Under the pieces are notes generated by a model. It was given only the letters and a program-made list of their open reading frames with translations. It was not told the DNA's origin and searched no databases. The position numbers and the translations under genes were made by a program. Positions 4,633-5,787 of a stretch of 5,787 nucleotides of DNA are shown piece after piece. How positions within the stretch are numbered: position 1 is the first letter of the stretch; every line of letters begins with the position of its first letter. Origin of the DNA: Bacteroidota bacterium (GTDB lineage Bacteria; Bacteroidota; Bacteroidia; Bacteroidales; UBA1556); the NCBI GenBank assembly GCA_003648395.1, contig QMPB01000330.1, positions 1 to 5,787 on the forward strand, given 5' to 3'.

Positions 4633-5787
4633 CTAAATTTTTGCCCAAAAATAAGCATAAGCACCAAGCAATAAATTATCTCCTTCAACATTTACATTAT
4701 TCGATAAAATCATTTTGGCATTATAATCCTTTAGGCTCACTCTAGCCTCTGAATCAGAGAAATTTTGTACCACCAAAATCTTTTCACCATCATACTCTCT
4801 TTCAAGCATTAGTATATTTGCATTACCCTCTACCTTAGGGTTTTGCCAAGCAATGCTACCTCTACCAAAGGCTTTATGCTCGGAGCGAGTTTTAAGCATT
4901 TTGCTCAATAGCGAATATACCTGTGCGCTGAGAGTATCAGGGTTTTGAATTTCTTTTTCTACCTCATCCCAGTCGATACGACCACGAACCAAAAAGCGGG
5001 TATCGTCTTTGCCAGTAAGTTTAATTTGCTCATTATAAAAATCTACATCATTCTGCTTGCCAAACTCATCGCCATAATACACCACTGGAGTACCAGGCAA
5101 AGTTAGCATTACAGAATATATAAGACTAATTTTACGAACATCATTATCCATAAGCTCGGCCAAGCGCGAAGCAATTCCTTCTCCTTTACGGAAATCCCAT
5201 TGCTGCTGCTTACAGTAGTTATCGTGAATGTATTTTCTATCATCTTCCGTAACATAAACCAATTCCAAGCTTAGCTCATCGTGGCAACGAAGGAAGGTAA
5301 ACCATTGGCTAGCCTCAGGAATTTCTGGAGTAACGGCAAGGCTTAATGTGTCAATAATTGGCTCATTAGATTCCGATTTCAATGCCTTATAAATCTGTGG
5401 CATAAGTGGGAAATGATATCCTGCATGGCACTCATCGCCATCGCCAAAATACTTAACTACCTCCTTGGGTTTTTGGCAAGCTTCGGCTAATAAAAGAGTA
5501 TTTGGACGAGCAAAATCAATTACCGCACGAAAGAATTTGACAATTGTATGTGTCATTTCTAGATTTTCGCAGTCAGTACCCTCTTCCTTCCAAAGGTAAG
5601 GAATAGCATCAGCCCTAAATCCATCAACGCCCTTGCTAAGCCAATAAAGAAAATTCTGCGACATTTCCACAAGCACTTTTGGATTGCGAAAATTCAAATC
5701 TGGCTGAAAATCGAAAAATCTATGGAAGAAGTATTCTTCACCTTCTTTTTTCCAATTGCTCTCCTCAATTCCGTAAAAAATGATTCT
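4633..5787 (-). CDS. GH13 alpha-amylase-family enzyme, trehalose-synthase-like, C-terminal part
   Basis: 384 codons are visible and the frame runs open through the window end, so the true start lies outside; the TTG at 5697 (in QPDLNFRNP) is internal. The enzyme acts on alpha-glucosidic bonds by the GH13 retaining mechanism. Motifs in order, numbered from the window edge: HRFFDFQPDLNFRNP (22-36), region II GVDGFRADAIPYL with nucleophile D60, EGTDCENLEMTH (69-80), region III LLLAEA with acid/base E102, YFGDGDECH (113-121), region IV FLRCHDELS with D170, and VVYYGDEFG (235-243). A C-terminal beta domain follows, ending YFWAKI. The EGTxCENLxxTH, GDGxDECH and IPYL motifs are those of trehalose synthases (maltose alpha-glucosyltransferases). 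However, the family's D-RDGVRTPMQW segment after YYGDE is not present; a DDTRFLVRGRIDW stretch (261-273) stands there instead. Specificity may therefore differ, for example as an alpha-glucosidase. All catalytic residues in view are intact. No signal peptide can be judged. Confidence 0.85.
   Translation of the reverse strand, partial: RIIFYGIEESNWKKEGEEYFFHRFFDFQPDLNFRNPKVLVEMSQNFLYWLSKGVDGFRADAIPYLWKEEGTDCENLEMTHTIVKFFRAVIDFARPNTLLLAEACQKPKEVVKYFGDGDECHAGYHFPLMPQIYKALKSESNEPIIDTLSLAVTPEIPEASQWFTFLRCHDELSLELVYVTEDDRKYIHDNYCKQQQWDFRKGEGIASRLAELMDNDVRKISLIYSVMLTLPGTPVVYYGDEFGKQNDVDFYNEQIKLTGKDDTRFLVRGRIDWDEVEKEIQNPDTLSAQVYSLLSKMLKTRSEHKAFGRGSIAWQNPKVEGNANILMLEREYDGEKILVVQNFSDSEARVSLKDYNAKMILSNNVNVEGDNLLLGAYAYFWAKI

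Overview
The window comes from an AT-rich member of the Bacteroidetes, probably a flavobacterium or a relative. The evidence is a SusA-like GH13 enzyme, small lipoproteins with Bacteroidetes-type lipoboxes, a near-consensus Bacteroidetes promoter (TTTG, 19 nt, TAnnTTTG), A-rich leaders without Shine-Dalgarno sites, and intergenic hairpins of the CCCTTNGGG type. Every gene I can support is on the minus strand, so transcription runs from high to low coordinates.

Layout in the direction of transcription. (1) 5787-4633: the C-terminal 384 residues of a GH13 enzyme resembling trehalose synthase; its 5' end is outside the window. (2) 4632-4483: a short spacer with a well-formed promoter. (3) 4482-1703: an array of three decaying cassettes. 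Cassette A has a 247-residue HExxH zinc-peptidase module (4482-3739), then, 11 nt later, a 221-residue lipoprotein (3727-3062) and a candidate terminator. Cassette B has a 140-residue peptidase remnant without the zinc-binding helix (3004-2582), then, 13 nt later, a 223-residue lipoprotein (2568-1897). Cassette C is only a 56-codon internal fragment of the peptidase (1873-1703) with no lipoprotein. (4) 1702-708: about 1 kb without a gene. It holds an inverted-repeat element of four short hairpins whose stems vary but still pair, and two other palindromes. (5) 707-1: the N-terminal 235 residues of a secreted SusA-like neopullulanase/cyclomaltodextrinase, cut off at conserved region I of the barrel.

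The two outer genes fit an alpha-glucan (starch, maltodextrin or trehalose) locus. The accessory array separates them and has no visible link to sugar metabolism. The most interesting part is the repeated peptidase-lipoprotein pairing. The peptidase copies share a nearly invariant block around GRIALCESWAEH, including 80 nt identical between copies A and C, while their flanks and lipoprotein partners have diverged strongly. This resembles arrays of effector C-terminal modules with partner genes, kept by recombination at a shared block. A toxin-immunity or protease-inhibitor role is inference only.
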